This document shows positions 8,389 through 16,869 of a stretch of 64,000 nt of DNA, piece after piece (the stretch's first letter is position 1; each line of letters opens with the position of its first letter). The stretch spans positions 1 through 64,000 of the forward strand of contig JAJFFH010000070.1 in assembly GCA_021776735.1 (NCBI GenBank). Reading direction: 5' to 3'. Under the pieces are notes generated by a model, which saw nothing but the letters and a program-made list of their open reading frames with translations, did not search any database and was not told the DNA's origin. Source of the DNA: Planctomycetota bacterium. Lineage in GTDB: Bacteria > Planctomycetota > PLA2. The position numbers and the translations under genes were made by a program.

Positions 8389-9597
8389 TCAGCCAACCGT
8401 CAAGTACGTCATTCCTACAAGGATCCCGTTGTGCGCCGCGTGGGCGGCGATCGGGGCGTAGATGCTTTGGCGCCACTCGCGCAAGAGCGCGAGCCACGCG
8501 CCGAGAACGCCCAGAACGGGGATGGCGGCCCAGCCCTGCGGGTGGACGGCGGCGAACGCGACACCCGAAATGACGGCCGACCCGACGATGCGGAATCGGG
8601 GGCGCAAAAAGCCATACAGCGCGCCGCGAAAGACCAGCTCTTCGACGAGGGGTGCGACGACGACGGCCAACAGGAACATTAAGAGCCAGGGCGTGTGCTC
8701 GCCCGCGTTGTCGAAGGCCGGATGTGACGCACCGCCCGGACCGGCCAGCCAGACCGTGACCAGGCCAGCGAGGACAAACAGCGGAAGCCCGGCCACGTGA
8801 CCGACGATCCCGGCAGGGGCGTCGCGCCCGGTGCCGCGCAGGCCCAGCCGGTCGCGCCATTCGCGCCAGCGCACGCCGCGCGCAAAGGGCCACAGGAGCG
8901 GCAGGATCGCGAGGAGAATCGCGGCCGGATGTCCGATTGCGGCCGCCACGATGCTGCCGGCCAAAAACAGATTGACCGTCTCAAGCCAGACAACGTCGCG
9001 TGGCGCCGGCGATGGCCCCGCCGGCACGGCCCGTGTCCAGAGACGCCCGCGCGACAGTCTCACGAATGCGATCACCAAGAGCACGATGCCGGCCACGAGC
9101 AGGGCGAGAAACCCGAGGGTCTGAACGGAAGACGTGATCACCGTGCGCCGGGCCGCGTTCAGCACTGCGGCGCGTTCGGGCTCCTCGTCGCGGCGGCCGA
9201 TCACGAACGCCAGCCGGCCGACCCAGCCATGGCGGCGTTCGATCCGGGCGCGCACTGCTGCATCGACCTCCTTGCCACGCCACGCTGCCTCGATCGCGAC
9301 GACCGTCTCGTGCGTCGGCGGCGCCACGTCGTGGAGCAGGGCGCGGCCCTCCTTGATTCCCATGATTTCCGCGGTGACGACGGCGACACGCAGCCGCGCC
9401 CCCGGCGTCTCGGCGGCAGCCGCGAGCTGCGCGAGGAGTTTTCTTGCGGTGGCCGGATCGACCGACTTCGAGGCAACCGCCCAGCGAGCCCTGTGCGTCT
9501 GCGGCGCCGTGCCCCGCACGGGAGACCGCGCCTCAATCGCGCTGTAGGCCATGCCTGCAACGAGCAGGACGAGAAGAATGCCGTGGAGCCGAATCAA
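8389..9597 (-). CDS. CPBP (CAAX/Abi) family intramembrane glutamic endopeptidase
   Basis: The C-terminal half is a multi-pass membrane domain with the three CPBP motifs: EELVFRGALYG (EExxxR), a conserved His in GVAFAAVHPQG, and HAAHNG (HxxxN). Glu and His of these motifs form the active site in Rce1-type proteases. The N-terminal part has a signal anchor (MIRLHGILLVLLVAGMAYS), then an extra-membrane helical region, then a first TM. This fusion makes the protein about 400 residues, longer than most CPBP proteins. The substrate is unknown. It is divergent from the AAC(3)-like gene. Confidence 0.85.
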   Translation of the reverse strand: MIRLHGILLVLLVAGMAYSAIEARSPVRGTAPQTHRARWAVASKSVDPATARKLLAQLAAAAETPGARLRVAVVTAEIMGIKEGRALLHDVAPPTHETVVAIEAAWRGKEVDAAVRARIERRHGWVGRLAFVIGRRDEEPERAAVLNAARRTVITSSVQTLGFLALLVAGIVLLVIAFVRLSRGRLWTRAVPAGPSPAPRDVVWLETVNLFLAGSIVAAAIGHPAAILLAILPLLWPFARGVRWREWRDRLGLRGTGRDAPAGIVGHVAGLPLFVLAGLVTVWLAGPGGASHPAFDNAGEHTPWLLMFLLAVVVAPLVEELVFRGALYGFLRPRFRIVGSAVISGVAFAAVHPQGWAAIPVLGVLGAWLALLREWRQSIYAPIAAHAAHNGILVGMTYLTVG

Positions 9598-9687
9598 GCC
9601 GCCATTTTGCGGGACCGCGACGGATTCCGGTCGCTTTTTCGCCCGCCGGCAGCGCCGCGTCCCCCAAGCCGTCTATAAACCGAGCCG

Positions 9688-10611
9688 GTGCGACACCCCC
9701 TCTCGATTCACGCCCGCGCGGCAGCCGCCCGTTGCCGCCACTTGCGCACACGCGTCTTTCGCAAGCTCGCCAAGATGACGGGCCGCGCCCCGGCCCGGCC
9801 CCAAAGGGCCGTCCATGATGGCGCCCGCCCGAAAGTCGCGGTCACCGACATCCAGGCGGCCCTGACCCAACTCGGCATCGGCCAAGGCGACGCGGTTCTG
9901 GTCCACAGCGGCCTCAGCCACCTCGGGCGCGTCGAGGGCGGCGCCAAGGGCGTGCTCGCGCTGCTCCGCGAACACGTCGGCGAAACCGGCACGCTGCTCT
10001 TCCCCGCGTTCCCGTTCAACACCCTCATGCTGGGCTACGTCAAAAGCAACCCCGAGTTCGACGCCCAAAACTCCCCGGCGCGCATGGGCATGCTGGCCGA
10101 GAAAGCGCTGAAGGAATCGGATCGCCGCCGCAGCCTCCACACCACCCACTGCCTCACCGCTCTGGGCGCCGACGCGGACGCCTACGCCAAAGACCACGAA
10201 AAAGACATCACCCCGTTTGGCCCGAACTCGCCCTACCGGCGCCTGGCCGACGAAGGCGGCAAAATCCTCGCACTCGGCGTCGGCCTCAAGAGCGTGACGA
10301 GCTTTCACGAAGCCGAAGACCGCATGGGCGACGAGTTCCCGGTCCGGGTCTACCTCGACGAGACGTTCGAAATGCAGGGGAAAACAGCGGACGGACGGCG
10401 ATACGTGGTGAAGACCCGCTGCCACGACCCGTTGTTGTCCGCGGTCCGCGACTGCAACCTGATGCAGCCGCCCCTCGAACAGGCTGGCGCGCTAAAAACC
10501 GTGCCCGTCGGCGCACATTTCGCGATGTGCCTCGACGCCGCGGGCCTGAGCCAGACCCTGATCGCTCAAGCCCAGAAGAAGCGCACGATCTACGGTCGAA
10601 TCTGGGGCTGA
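9688..10611 (+). CDS. AAC(3)-family aminoglycoside N-acetyltransferase-like protein
   Basis: The fold signature of the AAC(3)/YokD family is clear: AVLVHSGLSHLG, TGTLLFPAF, the SPARMGMLAE segment, RRSLHTTHCLTALG, and a late GGKILALGVG. These enzymes acetylate an amine with acetyl-CoA. Chromosomal members are often not resistance enzymes, so the substrate is open. The N-terminal 45 residues are Arg/Ala-rich and may be non-homologous; a later start is possible. A sense copy of the 17-mer lies at 10386-10402 and encodes the KTADGRRY segment in a loop. Confidence 0.8.
   Translation: MRHPLSIHARAAAARCRHLRTRVFRKLAKMTGRAPARPQRAVHDGARPKVAVTDIQAALTQLGIGQGDAVLVHSGLSHLGRVEGGAKGVLALLREHVGETGTLLFPAFPFNTLMLGYVKSNPEFDAQNSPARMGMLAEKALKESDRRRSLHTTHCLTALGADADAYAKDHEKDITPFGPNSPYRRLADEGGKILALGVGLKSVTSFHEAEDRMGDEFPVRVYLDETFEMQGKTADGRRYVVKTRCHDPLLSAVRDCNLMQPPLEQAGALKTVPVGAHFAMCLDAAGLSQTLIAQAQKKRTIYGRIWG
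10386..10402 (+). repeat. 17-mer motif copy inside the AAC(3)-like gene
   Basis: The variant AGCGGACGGACGGCGAT is in sense orientation and encodes part of KTADGRRY. Confidence 0.85.
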
Positions 10612-10873
10612 TTCTGAGCAGCGAACAGCGAAGACCAAGACGGCAAGATCAGGTTTGGCAGCCTGAAGATGGCTCGGTCATTGAGTTCGAGGAACTGCTG
10701 CGCGCCGGAGGCGTGGTGACACAGCTTCATTGGTTGACGCCATTCGTGTTCTTGCGACACCACATGGTGCGCAGTTGCCACGCCGCAGAGGTTCTCCGTG
10801 AGCGGCGAAGCCGGTCGGTTGCATCGCCTTGTTGTCCCGCTACTCGGAGATGTTGGTTGTCTGTTGAAGTAAC

Positions 10874-11538
<665 letters not shown>

Positions 11539-11569
11539 AGTCGTGATTGTAGCGTGGGCTGCTCAAGCG

Positions 11570-11670
11570 GGATAACGGCCAAGTTCGGCGGCCCCAAGCG
11601 GGGCAGAGAGGATGGGCCCGAGTGCGAAAACGTCTCCCCGCTTGGGGTCCGCTGGAACGCGTTGTCGGGC
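11570..11670 (-). other. attC-like recombination site after dinB (degenerate boxes)
   Basis: This ~100-bp imperfect inverted repeat starts about 20 bases beyond the DinB stop. Inner arms are CCCCAAGCGGGG and CCCCGCTTGGGG, then GCGG/CCGC with one unpaired T, then GTTC/GAAC, and outer boxes GATAACG and CGTTGTC. The single bulged base and the position after a cassette gene fit attC, but the outer boxes do not match RYYYAAC/GTTRRRY exactly. A weaker trace with GACAAC and CCGGCTTCGCCG lies below the AlkD gene (about 10770-10850). Confidence 0.5.
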
Positions 11671-11691
11671 GGCGTCCCACCGCGCCTGCGG

Positions 11692-12132
11692 TTACGACCC
11701 GCTCGACGCTGCCATAGGCGGCCACGCGCCGATCCGCTGCCGCAACGCAACGATTTTGCCAAGGTGATAGGCGTTATGTACCGCCACACAGTTCAGCTCG
11801 TCGGCCAGTGTCTGGCCCGGCTCTACCTCGAGCGCCAATCGCTCGGGCTCCTGCCCCAACGCTGCCGCAACGCGCGCGCCGTCCAGGAACTTTTGCACCA
11901 AGTCGTGCCATTGGTGCTCGTGCTCCGGCGCCGCACTCGGGAACCGATCGCCGTCCGGGTCGCCCGAACCGATGATGCTCTCCTGGTACGCCACGACGTG
12001 CCACAACTCCTCGTAGATCGAGTGTGTCGCGCCGTCGGGGACTAGCGTGACTTGCTCGAGCGTCAGCCCGGACAGCAGGCGGGCTCGCTCGGGGAACTCG
12101 CCGACCAGAAACAGATGTTCGAGGATATGCAT
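11692..12132 (-). CDS. DinB family protein
   Basis: DinB-fold proteins are four-helix bundles with three metal-binding histidines. Here SIYEELWHVVAYQ supplies one and VAVHNAYHLGKIVALRQ the others. I take the ATG at 12132 (MHILEHLFLVGEFP), preceded by AAGGAA; the ORF track starts 11 codons earlier. Many DinB proteins are bacillithiol- or mycothiol-type transferases, but the substrate here is unknown. The gene lies between attC-like sites and is probably an integron cassette. Confidence 0.85.
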   Translation of the reverse strand: MHILEHLFLVGEFPERARLLSGLTLEQVTLVPDGATHSIYEELWHVVAYQESIIGSGDPDGDRFPSAAPEHEHQWHDLVQKFLDGARVAAALGQEPERLALEVEPGQTLADELNCVAVHNAYHLGKIVALRQRIGAWPPMAASSGS

Positions 12133-12179
12133 CGCATCATTTCCTTTTTGGCCAATGTTCGTCACTGCGTTTGGTAGCC

Positions 12180-12242
12180 GCCCAACGCCTTGGGCGATCA
12201 GCGGCGACGCGAAGCGCGGTCCGCTGCATCGTCTAGTTGGGC
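12180..12242 (-). other. attC recombination site (integron cassette)
   Basis: The site is 63 bp and bounded by a perfect inverted repeat of the core boxes, GCCCAAC at 12180-12186 and GTTGGGC at 12236-12242, which match RYYYAAC and GTTRRRY. The inner arms GATCAGCGG and CCGCTGCATC pair except for one extra C, the extrahelical base typical of attC. It starts 22 bases after the stop of the GxxExxY fragment, which is where attC sits in a minus-strand cassette. A near-identical site is at 63324-63386. No integrase gene is in the window. Confidence 0.85.
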
Positions 12243-12263
12243 GGCGCGCCCGGGAACTGGTTT

Positions 12264-12431
12264 TCAGCCACAGAGGGCACCGAGATCACAGAGGCGTTCG
12301 AACGGGATTTCGCGGAGCTGAAACTCGACTGCGAGAGCCTCCTCGTAGATCGACTCCAAGAGACCGGGATCCATGTGGCGATGCGCCTCGATCGCCGCCG
12401 CGATGATCTGCTCGGTGAGCGGGTCTCCCAT
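12264..12431 (-). pseudogene. GxxExxY protein, N-terminal fragment (copy 1)
   Basis: From the ATG at 12431 the frame reads MGDPLTEQIIAAAIEAHRHM, then DPGLLESIYEEALAVEFQLR, the start of the GxxExxY (PD-(D/E)XK-like) family, then stops after FERLCDLGALCG. Full-length members are about twice as long. The last residues come from the CACAGAG-type inverted repeat that bounds the element, so the truncation is structural rather than random. A copy of equal element length is at 63408-63575 with the same endpoint. Confidence 0.75.
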
Positions 12432-12458
12432 CTCTGTGACCTCTGTGATCTCTGTGGC
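12267..12458. mobile_element. 192-bp element with 27-bp CACAGAG-rich terminal inverted repeats (copy 1)
   Basis: The left end (12267-12293) and the reverse complement of the right end (12432-12458) agree at 23 of 27 positions; both begin GCCACAGAG and end CACAGAG. Between them is the GxxExxY fragment. The same element, also 192 bp, lies at 63411-63602. In both places it sits immediately beside an attC followed by the same GGCGCGCCCGGGAACTGG spacer, so the duplication includes flanking cassette DNA. Confidence 0.7.
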
Positions 12459-12482
12459 CAGAACTTCTCCTCGTCCGCCCAA

Positions 12483-12843
12483 CTACTACTTATCTGGTTC
12501 CGCATAGGACGAGGCCCTTTCGGATTCGTGCAGTCTATCGCAAGTCGTCGATTCCGGCACGGGCCGCAAAAGTCGTTCTGCGTGCGGACTTTGGGGGCGA
12601 GAGCGCCCGGGGTCTGTCGGGATAGACTGCACGGACGCCGCTGCATCGAACGAACGCTGGCTGGCGTGTTAGTCGCTCCGGGCGTCCGGCAACGAGTCTC
12701 CTCCAGCTTGGTCGGCGAGGCTGCGAACGCCCGGCTGTCCGCGATTCAGGGCATGGGTGTCGATGGGCCCCCAACCGCTCCTGAATGGTGCGGGGGTCGT
12801 ATCCGTCCTGGGGCGATGGTGGAAAAAGCGCCCAGGCGATTTC
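12483..12843. other. Gene-free cassette border
   Basis: No convincing gene is seen. The stretch continues the sequence shared with 63.6-63.7 kb. It contains an inverted repeat GTGCAGTCTATC (near 12530) with GATAGACTGCAC (near 12610) and an 8-bp repeat CCTCGTCC/GGACGAGG. After about 12640 it has no match elsewhere in the window. Confidence 0.5.
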
Positions 12844-13077
12844 TTAGGCCGGCTTCCGTTCGGCGACCAGCGCGGCGATTTGTTGGAGGGTCTTCTCGCC
12901 GTCCAGGTCTTCTTCCGTGACCTTCACGTCGTACTGCGAGTCGATCTCCATGACCAGGCTGATGCGGGTCATGGAGTCCCAGCCGGGGATGTCCTCGAGC
13001 TTCAACTCGGCCGTGAACTCGGTGTCGTCGGCCTCGTCGAAGACGTTTTCCAGACAGTCCTTGAATGCGTCGTCCAT
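12844..13077 (-). CDS. Acyl carrier protein
   Basis: This 77-residue acidic protein has the phosphopantetheine attachment motif GWDSMTRISLVMEID, with Ser35 as the attachment site, and the normal ACP length. It carries growing acyl chains in the cytoplasm. It lies 39 bases after a FabH-like ketosynthase on the same strand, so the two probably work together. A lone FabH-ACP pair away from fabD/fabG may serve a specialised lipid rather than bulk fatty acid synthesis. The DSM variant (rather than DSL) fits such specialised ACPs. Confidence 0.9.
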   Translation of the reverse strand: MDDAFKDCLENVFDEADDTEFTAELKLEDIPGWDSMTRISLVMEIDSQYDVKVTEEDLDGEKTLQQIAALVAERKPA

Positions 13078-13116
13078 CGTGTTCGCTCCTGATTGCTCTG
13101 CTTACTCGCTCGGTTC

Positions 13117-14109
13117 CTACTCGCTCGGTTCTGCTTCGAAGGCGAACGCCATGGCGCCCCACGAAAGGCCGCCGCCGAACGCGGCCATCACCAGATTTTC
13201 GCCGGGCTTGGGCGCGTGGTCGCCGCGCATGCGGTCGTCGAGCGCCACCACGATCGAGGCGGCGGCGGTATTGCCCATCGTCGCGACGATGTTCGCGAAA
13301 CGGTCCTCGTCCATCTCGAGGCGCCGCGCGATCTCCGTGATGATGTTGACGTTGGCCTGGTGCAAGACAACGTGCTGGACATCGTCGCTCGTAAGCCCCG
13401 CCTTCTTGATGACGTCGGCCACGATCTTGGAGCCTTCGCCCACGGCGAACTCGTAGACCTGGCGGCCCTTCATACGGAAGTACAGGTCCTTGTCCTTCTC
13501 GACCTGCTTGAACGGCAGCATCGCGCCGCCGCCCGGAACCTGGATCACGTCGGCGCCCGAGCCGTCGGTGCGCAGGATCACTTCGAGAACGCGCGCCCGT
13601 CCCGGCCGATTCGTGAGCAGCATCGCCCCCGCCCCGTCTCCGAAGTACGGGTACGTCGAGAAGTCCTTCGGGTTGGTGATGCGCGAGTACGCCTCGGCGG
13701 CAATCACCATCACGTTCTCGTAGTTGTGGGCCTCGACGAGCCCGTCCCCCATGTGCAGCGCGAAGACCGCGCCCGAGCACACCGAGTTCAGATCGCAGGC
13801 GAACGCCTTGTTCGCCCCGATCGCATGCTGCACGCGCGTCGCGGTCGCCGGCTGGACCCGGTCGGGCGACGAGGTCGCGAGCAGGATCGCGTCGAGGTCG
13901 GACCCGGCGATTCCGGCGTCGGCGAGACAGGCCCGCGCCGCCTCGATGGCGAGGTCGGAGGTCGTCTCTCCCTCGCTGACGTGCCGCCGCTCGCGGATCC
14001 CCGTCTTCTCCTCGATGCGGGGCCGGAACTCTTCCGGAAACTGGGTCAGGTCCTCGTTGCGGACGATCCGCCGCGGGAGAAAGGAGCCGGTTGCGCTTAG
14101 GTAGGCCAC
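13117..14109 (-). CDS. fabH: 3-oxoacyl-ACP synthase III (FabH-like ketosynthase)
   Basis: The 330-residue protein has the full catalytic triad of KAS III: Cys111 in CDLNSVCSGAVFAL, His250 in HVVLHQANVNI and Asn280 in ATMGNTAAASIV. The C-terminal GGGLSWGAM motif is also in place. It condenses an acyl-CoA with malonyl-ACP; the partner ACP gene follows directly. The last codons lie in a 14-bp tandem duplication (TACTCGCTCGGTTC twice, about 13102-13129). It diverges from a TPR gene across a perfect inverted repeat. Confidence 0.9.
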   Translation of the reverse strand: MAYLSATGSFLPRRIVRNEDLTQFPEEFRPRIEEKTGIRERRHVSEGETTSDLAIEAARACLADAGIAGSDLDAILLATSSPDRVQPATATRVQHAIGANKAFACDLNSVCSGAVFALHMGDGLVEAHNYENVMVIAAEAYSRITNPKDFSTYPYFGDGAGAMLLTNRPGRARVLEVILRTDGSGADVIQVPGGGAMLPFKQVEKDKDLYFRMKGRQVYEFAVGEGSKIVADVIKKAGLTSDDVQHVVLHQANVNIITEIARRLEMDEDRFANIVATMGNTAAASIVVALDDRMRGDHAPKPGENLVMAAFGGGLSWGAMAFAFEAEPSE

Positions 14110-14153
14110 GAGATCATGCTATGAACCGAGGGTCGTTTTCGTGCTCATGCGAC

Positions 14154-14182
14154 CACCGGTGTTTCGGTTCGGAACACCGGTG
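14154..14182. promoter_or_regulatory. Perfect inverted repeat between divergent fabH and TPR gene
   Basis: CACCGGTGTT and AACACCGGTG are perfect 10-bp arms separated by nine bases. The position between two divergent genes suits an operator, but no regulator is known and a simple hairpin cannot be excluded. Confidence 0.4.
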
Positions 14183-14267
14183 TCACCCCTCCGTATCGGT
14201 CGGGCCGCGAAAAAAAGGAAGTTCCCCCCGCCCACGTCTTGGCACCGGATTCGCCATGAGGTTCGCC

Positions 14268-15575
14268 ATGTATCGCCGTCCGTTCCTGTTTCTCCAGCTT
14301 CTCCTTCTCCTGCCTCTCGCCACCACGACCGTCGCCCAGGAGCCCGAAACAGAGCCCGCGGACGACCCGATCGCCGCCGCAGTCAAGGCGCGGATGGACC
14401 GCGGCAGCGCGTTCTACAAGGCGAAGGAGTACGCCAAGGCGGAGCGGGAGTTCGAGAAGGCGGCCAAACTCGACAAGAGCCACGCGCTCGCCCACCTCTG
14501 GCAGGGGTATTGCCGGTACTACCAAAAGAACTACGCGGGGGCGATCGAGTGCTATACGGCCACGATCGAGGCGGACCCGGGGCACGCGGGACGCGGGCAC
14601 TACGCGCGCGGGCAGGCTCGGGCGCTCCTGAAGAAGCACGAGGGCGCGGTCGAGGACTTCTCCGCGGCCATCGCGAAGCACGGGAACTGGGCGGCAGCGT
14701 ATCACTATCGCGCGAACTCGCTCTTCGAGCTGACCCGGCTGGCCGAGGCGGCGCGCGACTACGAACGTTCGATCGAGCTGCAAAAAAACAACTGGTCGGC
14801 CTGGATGCAGCGCGCCAGGGTCAGCGAGGCGATGGGCGACTACGACGCCGCGGAAAAGGTCTACTCGCAGCTCATCGAGGCCAATCCGAAGTACACGAGC
14901 GCCTACATCGGACGCGGCCGCTGCCGGGCCCTGCTCGGCAAGCGCACCGACGCCGAGTTCGACTTCGGTCGGGCGATCCGGGAGGCCCCCGACGATCCCA
15001 CGCCGCTCTGCCAGCGCGCGCGCATCCACATGCTCTTTCACGACTTCAAGCGCGCGCTCGAGGACTGCGACGCCGCGCGCAAGATCGATCCCAAGCACTA
15101 CTACCCGTACTTCATCCGCGGCCTCGTGAAATACAACTACGGCAAGTTCCGTCCGGCCCGCGCCGACATGCGCAAGGCGATCAAGAAGATGGAGGCCATG
15201 GGCCAGGAGCCGGACTACCTGCATCTGTACCTCTGCCTCGTCCAGCGGCGCATCGGCAAGCACGAAGAGGCCCTCGCCGACCTCAAGAAGTACTACGCGC
15301 AGAAGAAAAAAAAGCCCGAGGAGTGGTACACGCAGATCGTCTCGTTCCTGACGGGCAAGATCGACGAAGCAACGTTCTTGAAATCCGCGGTCGATGAGAC
15401 CCCGAAGCGCACGCGCGAGCGTCGCTGCGAGGCGTACTTCTACGCGGGCACGTGCCGCCTGATCGACGGCGACAAGACAAAAGCCAACGTGTACTTCCGT
15501 GAGGCGATCGACACCGACGTCATTTCCTTCATGGAATACGAGACAAGCAAGATCGCGCTCGCGCAGAAACGATAG
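14268..15575 (+). CDS. Secreted TPR-repeat protein
   Basis: From the ATG at 14268 the protein starts MYRRPFLFLQLLLLLPLATTTVAQ, a clear signal peptide; GAGG six bases upstream supports this start over the ATG at 14256. At least eight TPR units follow (for example GSAFYKAKEYAKAEREFEKA and AYIGRGRCRALLGKRTDAEFD). It is probably a periplasmic protein-interaction scaffold with no catalytic domain. The motif at 14272-14288 provides the second to sixth codons, so the dispersed repeat is built into the signal peptide. Confidence 0.8.
   Translation: MYRRPFLFLQLLLLLPLATTTVAQEPETEPADDPIAAAVKARMDRGSAFYKAKEYAKAEREFEKAAKLDKSHALAHLWQGYCRYYQKNYAGAIECYTATIEADPGHAGRGHYARGQARALLKKHEGAVEDFSAAIAKHGNWAAAYHYRANSLFELTRLAEAARDYERSIELQKNNWSAWMQRARVSEAMGDYDAAEKVYSQLIEANPKYTSAYIGRGRCRALLGKRTDAEFDFGRAIREAPDDPTPLCQRARIHMLFHDFKRALEDCDAARKIDPKHYYPYFIRGLVKYNYGKFRPARADMRKAIKKMEAMGQEPDYLHLYLCLVQRRIGKHEEALADLKKYYAQKKKKPEEWYTQIVSFLTGKIDEATFLKSAVDETPKRTRERRCEAYFYAGTCRLIDGDKTKANVYFREAIDTDVISFMEYETSKIALAQKR
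14272..14288 (-). repeat. 17-mer motif copy at the start of the TPR gene
   Basis: The sequence ATCGCCGTCCGTTCCTG is the CAGGAACGG variant, antisense to the gene. It begins one base after the ATG and encodes YRRPFL. Confidence 0.8.
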
Positions 15576-15880
15576 GGCGGTTTGGGGGGCCAGGGGGCCC
15601 GATCCCGTTCTCGAACGACGTTCACGTTCACGTAGCGCTTGCCGAACACGCGGAAGTCGACCATTCGAACAACCCGCGACGCAGTCGCGACCCGAACCCG
15701 AACCCGAACCCGAGAAGCACTACGGCAGCTGACGAAGCGTTCACGTGCACGAACGACGTTCACGTAGCGCTTGCCGAACACGCGGAAGTCGACCATTCGA
15801 ACAACCCGCGACGCAGTCGCGACCCAATCCCAATCCCAACCCCAACCCCGATCCCGACCGCGACCCCGGGGGGCGCGTGG
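15576..15880. repeat. Direct repeats with CCCGAA-type hexanucleotide runs
   Basis: There is no gene here. A ~73-bp sequence containing ACGTTCACGTAGCGCTTGCC and the hairpin CGCGAC-GCA-GTCGCG occurs twice (about 15613-15693 and 15750-15825; the first has an extra TTCACG). Each copy runs into hexanucleotide repeats, first CCCGAA units, then CCCAAT/CCCAAC/CCCGAT units up to about 15866. A related array in the opposite orientation is at 25085-25196. Confidence 0.85.
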
Positions 15881-16456
15881 CTACGTCCCGCCCTCGCCGG
15901 ATGCCGCGGAGACGCCGCCGGACACGATGAACTGCATGACCTCGCTCGGCTCCACCTCAAGCGGAGTGAGCGCGGACGTCGGGAAAATGAGCACCTGACC
16001 GGCGAAGTTGTACGACTGCGGGAAATAGACCGCGACCTGTCCCTCGCCCGCCCAACTGAGTTCATCGCGCGTGACGAACCCGAGCGCGCGCCCGTGAAGG
16101 CCCTCCCCCATCGCGACGAGCACAGGGCGATCAAACTTCTTCTGCTCCCCGACGAACGCGGCGAGCAGGTCCTTGATGGCGCCATGGATCAGCTTCGCGA
16201 TCGGCACGCGCTGAAACAACCGATCGACCGCCCGGGCAAACCAGCCGGTCAAGACGTTGCTGACGAGCATCCCGACAGCCGTAATCGCGACCAGCGCGAT
16301 CAAAGTGCCGAGCCCGGGCGTGCGAATGCCCAACCACCGGTCGGTATCGACCAGCGCCTCGATCCCGGAAAACACCATCCAGAGGATGTAGACCGTGAGC
16401 GCGATCGGAACGACAAAAACGAGACCCCGGAAGAAGTACCGCATCAGGAAGCGCAT
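15881..16456 (-). CDS. DUF502 family membrane protein
   Basis: The 191-residue protein begins MRFLMRYFFRGLVFVVPIAL, has a second TM (LGTLIALVAITAVGMLVSNVL) and then a soluble C-terminal domain with PVLVAMGEGLHGRALGFVTR, VAVYFPQSYNFAG and a Pro-Thr-containing end. This order is that of DUF502 proteins, conserved two-TM proteins of unknown function. The C-terminal 15 residues reach into the edge of the hexanucleotide repeat region. Confidence 0.85.
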   Translation of the reverse strand: MRFLMRYFFRGLVFVVPIALTVYILWMVFSGIEALVDTDRWLGIRTPGLGTLIALVAITAVGMLVSNVLTGWFARAVDRLFQRVPIAKLIHGAIKDLLAAFVGEQKKFDRPVLVAMGEGLHGRALGFVTRDELSWAGEGQVAVYFPQSYNFAGQVLIFPTSALTPLEVEPSEVMQFIVSGGVSAASGEGGT

Positions 16457-16491
16457 GGCGGCAGTCTATTTCGCCGCGATCGGCTCCGCTG

Positions 16492-16516
16492 CAAAAATCG
16501 CCTGTGGCGCTTTTTG
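16492..16516. terminator. Hairpin terminator candidate after the MoaD-like gene
   Basis: CAAAAATCGC and GCGCTTTTTG form 10-bp arms with one mismatch around a five-base loop, giving A and T tracts on both sides. It would end transcription of the minus-strand BNR-MoaD genes. A second GC-rich hairpin (GGGGCGCC/GGCGCCAC) follows at about 16530-16552. Confidence 0.5.
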
Positions 16517-16573
16517 TAAGTTCGCGCGTGGGGCGCCTGCGGCGCCACGGCGCGCACATGAAGGACGGACTTG

Positions 16574-16852
16574 TTAACCGCCGGATACTGCTTGCAGGAT
16601 CGTGATCTTGTCGCCGTCTCTTATGGGGAGATCCCTGCGCTCGTGCCAGCGCGTATTGTCTTCGTTGATGAAGCACAGGACGTGTGGGCGGAACTCGCCG
16701 TGTTCATCGACGACGTGGACCCTCAGGCGCGGCTCCTTTTCGAACGCGTCCTGAAGGACCTCCTGCAGCGTGGTGCCGTTGACCTCGAGGCGGCGGACAC
16801 CGCCCAGGACGTTCGCAATCATCGTGGGCAATTCAACAGTGGCGCTGGCCAT
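16574..16852 (-). CDS. MoaD/ThiS-like ubiquitin-fold protein
   Basis: I take the ATG at 16852 (MASATVELPTMIANVLGG), giving 92 residues. The beta-grasp pattern is clear: VNGTTLQEVLQDAF, LCFINEDNTRW, and a C-terminal GDKITILQAVSGG ending in Gly-Gly, the residue pair used for sulfur transfer in MoaD and ThiS. It follows the BNR gene by 17 bases on the same strand; this BNR-MoaD pairing probably reflects a shared task. Whether it serves molybdopterin, thiamin or another sulfur pathway is not shown. Confidence 0.85.
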   Translation of the reverse strand: MASATVELPTMIANVLGGVRRLEVNGTTLQEVLQDAFEKEPRLRVHVVDEHGEFRPHVLCFINEDNTRWHERRDLPIRDGDKITILQAVSGG

Positions 16853-16869
16853 GGTCCGCTCGTTCCCTG

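Noticed and set aside
12235-12920. Plus-strand ORF over the cassette border as a gene
   Set aside because: It is antisense to the GxxExxY fragment and the ACP gene, shows no family pattern, and runs through attC.
15881-16185. Plus- and minus-strand ORFs over the repeat edge near 15.8 kb as a proline-rich protein gene
   Set aside because: They are made by the hexanucleotide repeats and have no start signal; DUF502 on the minus strand explains the conserved part.
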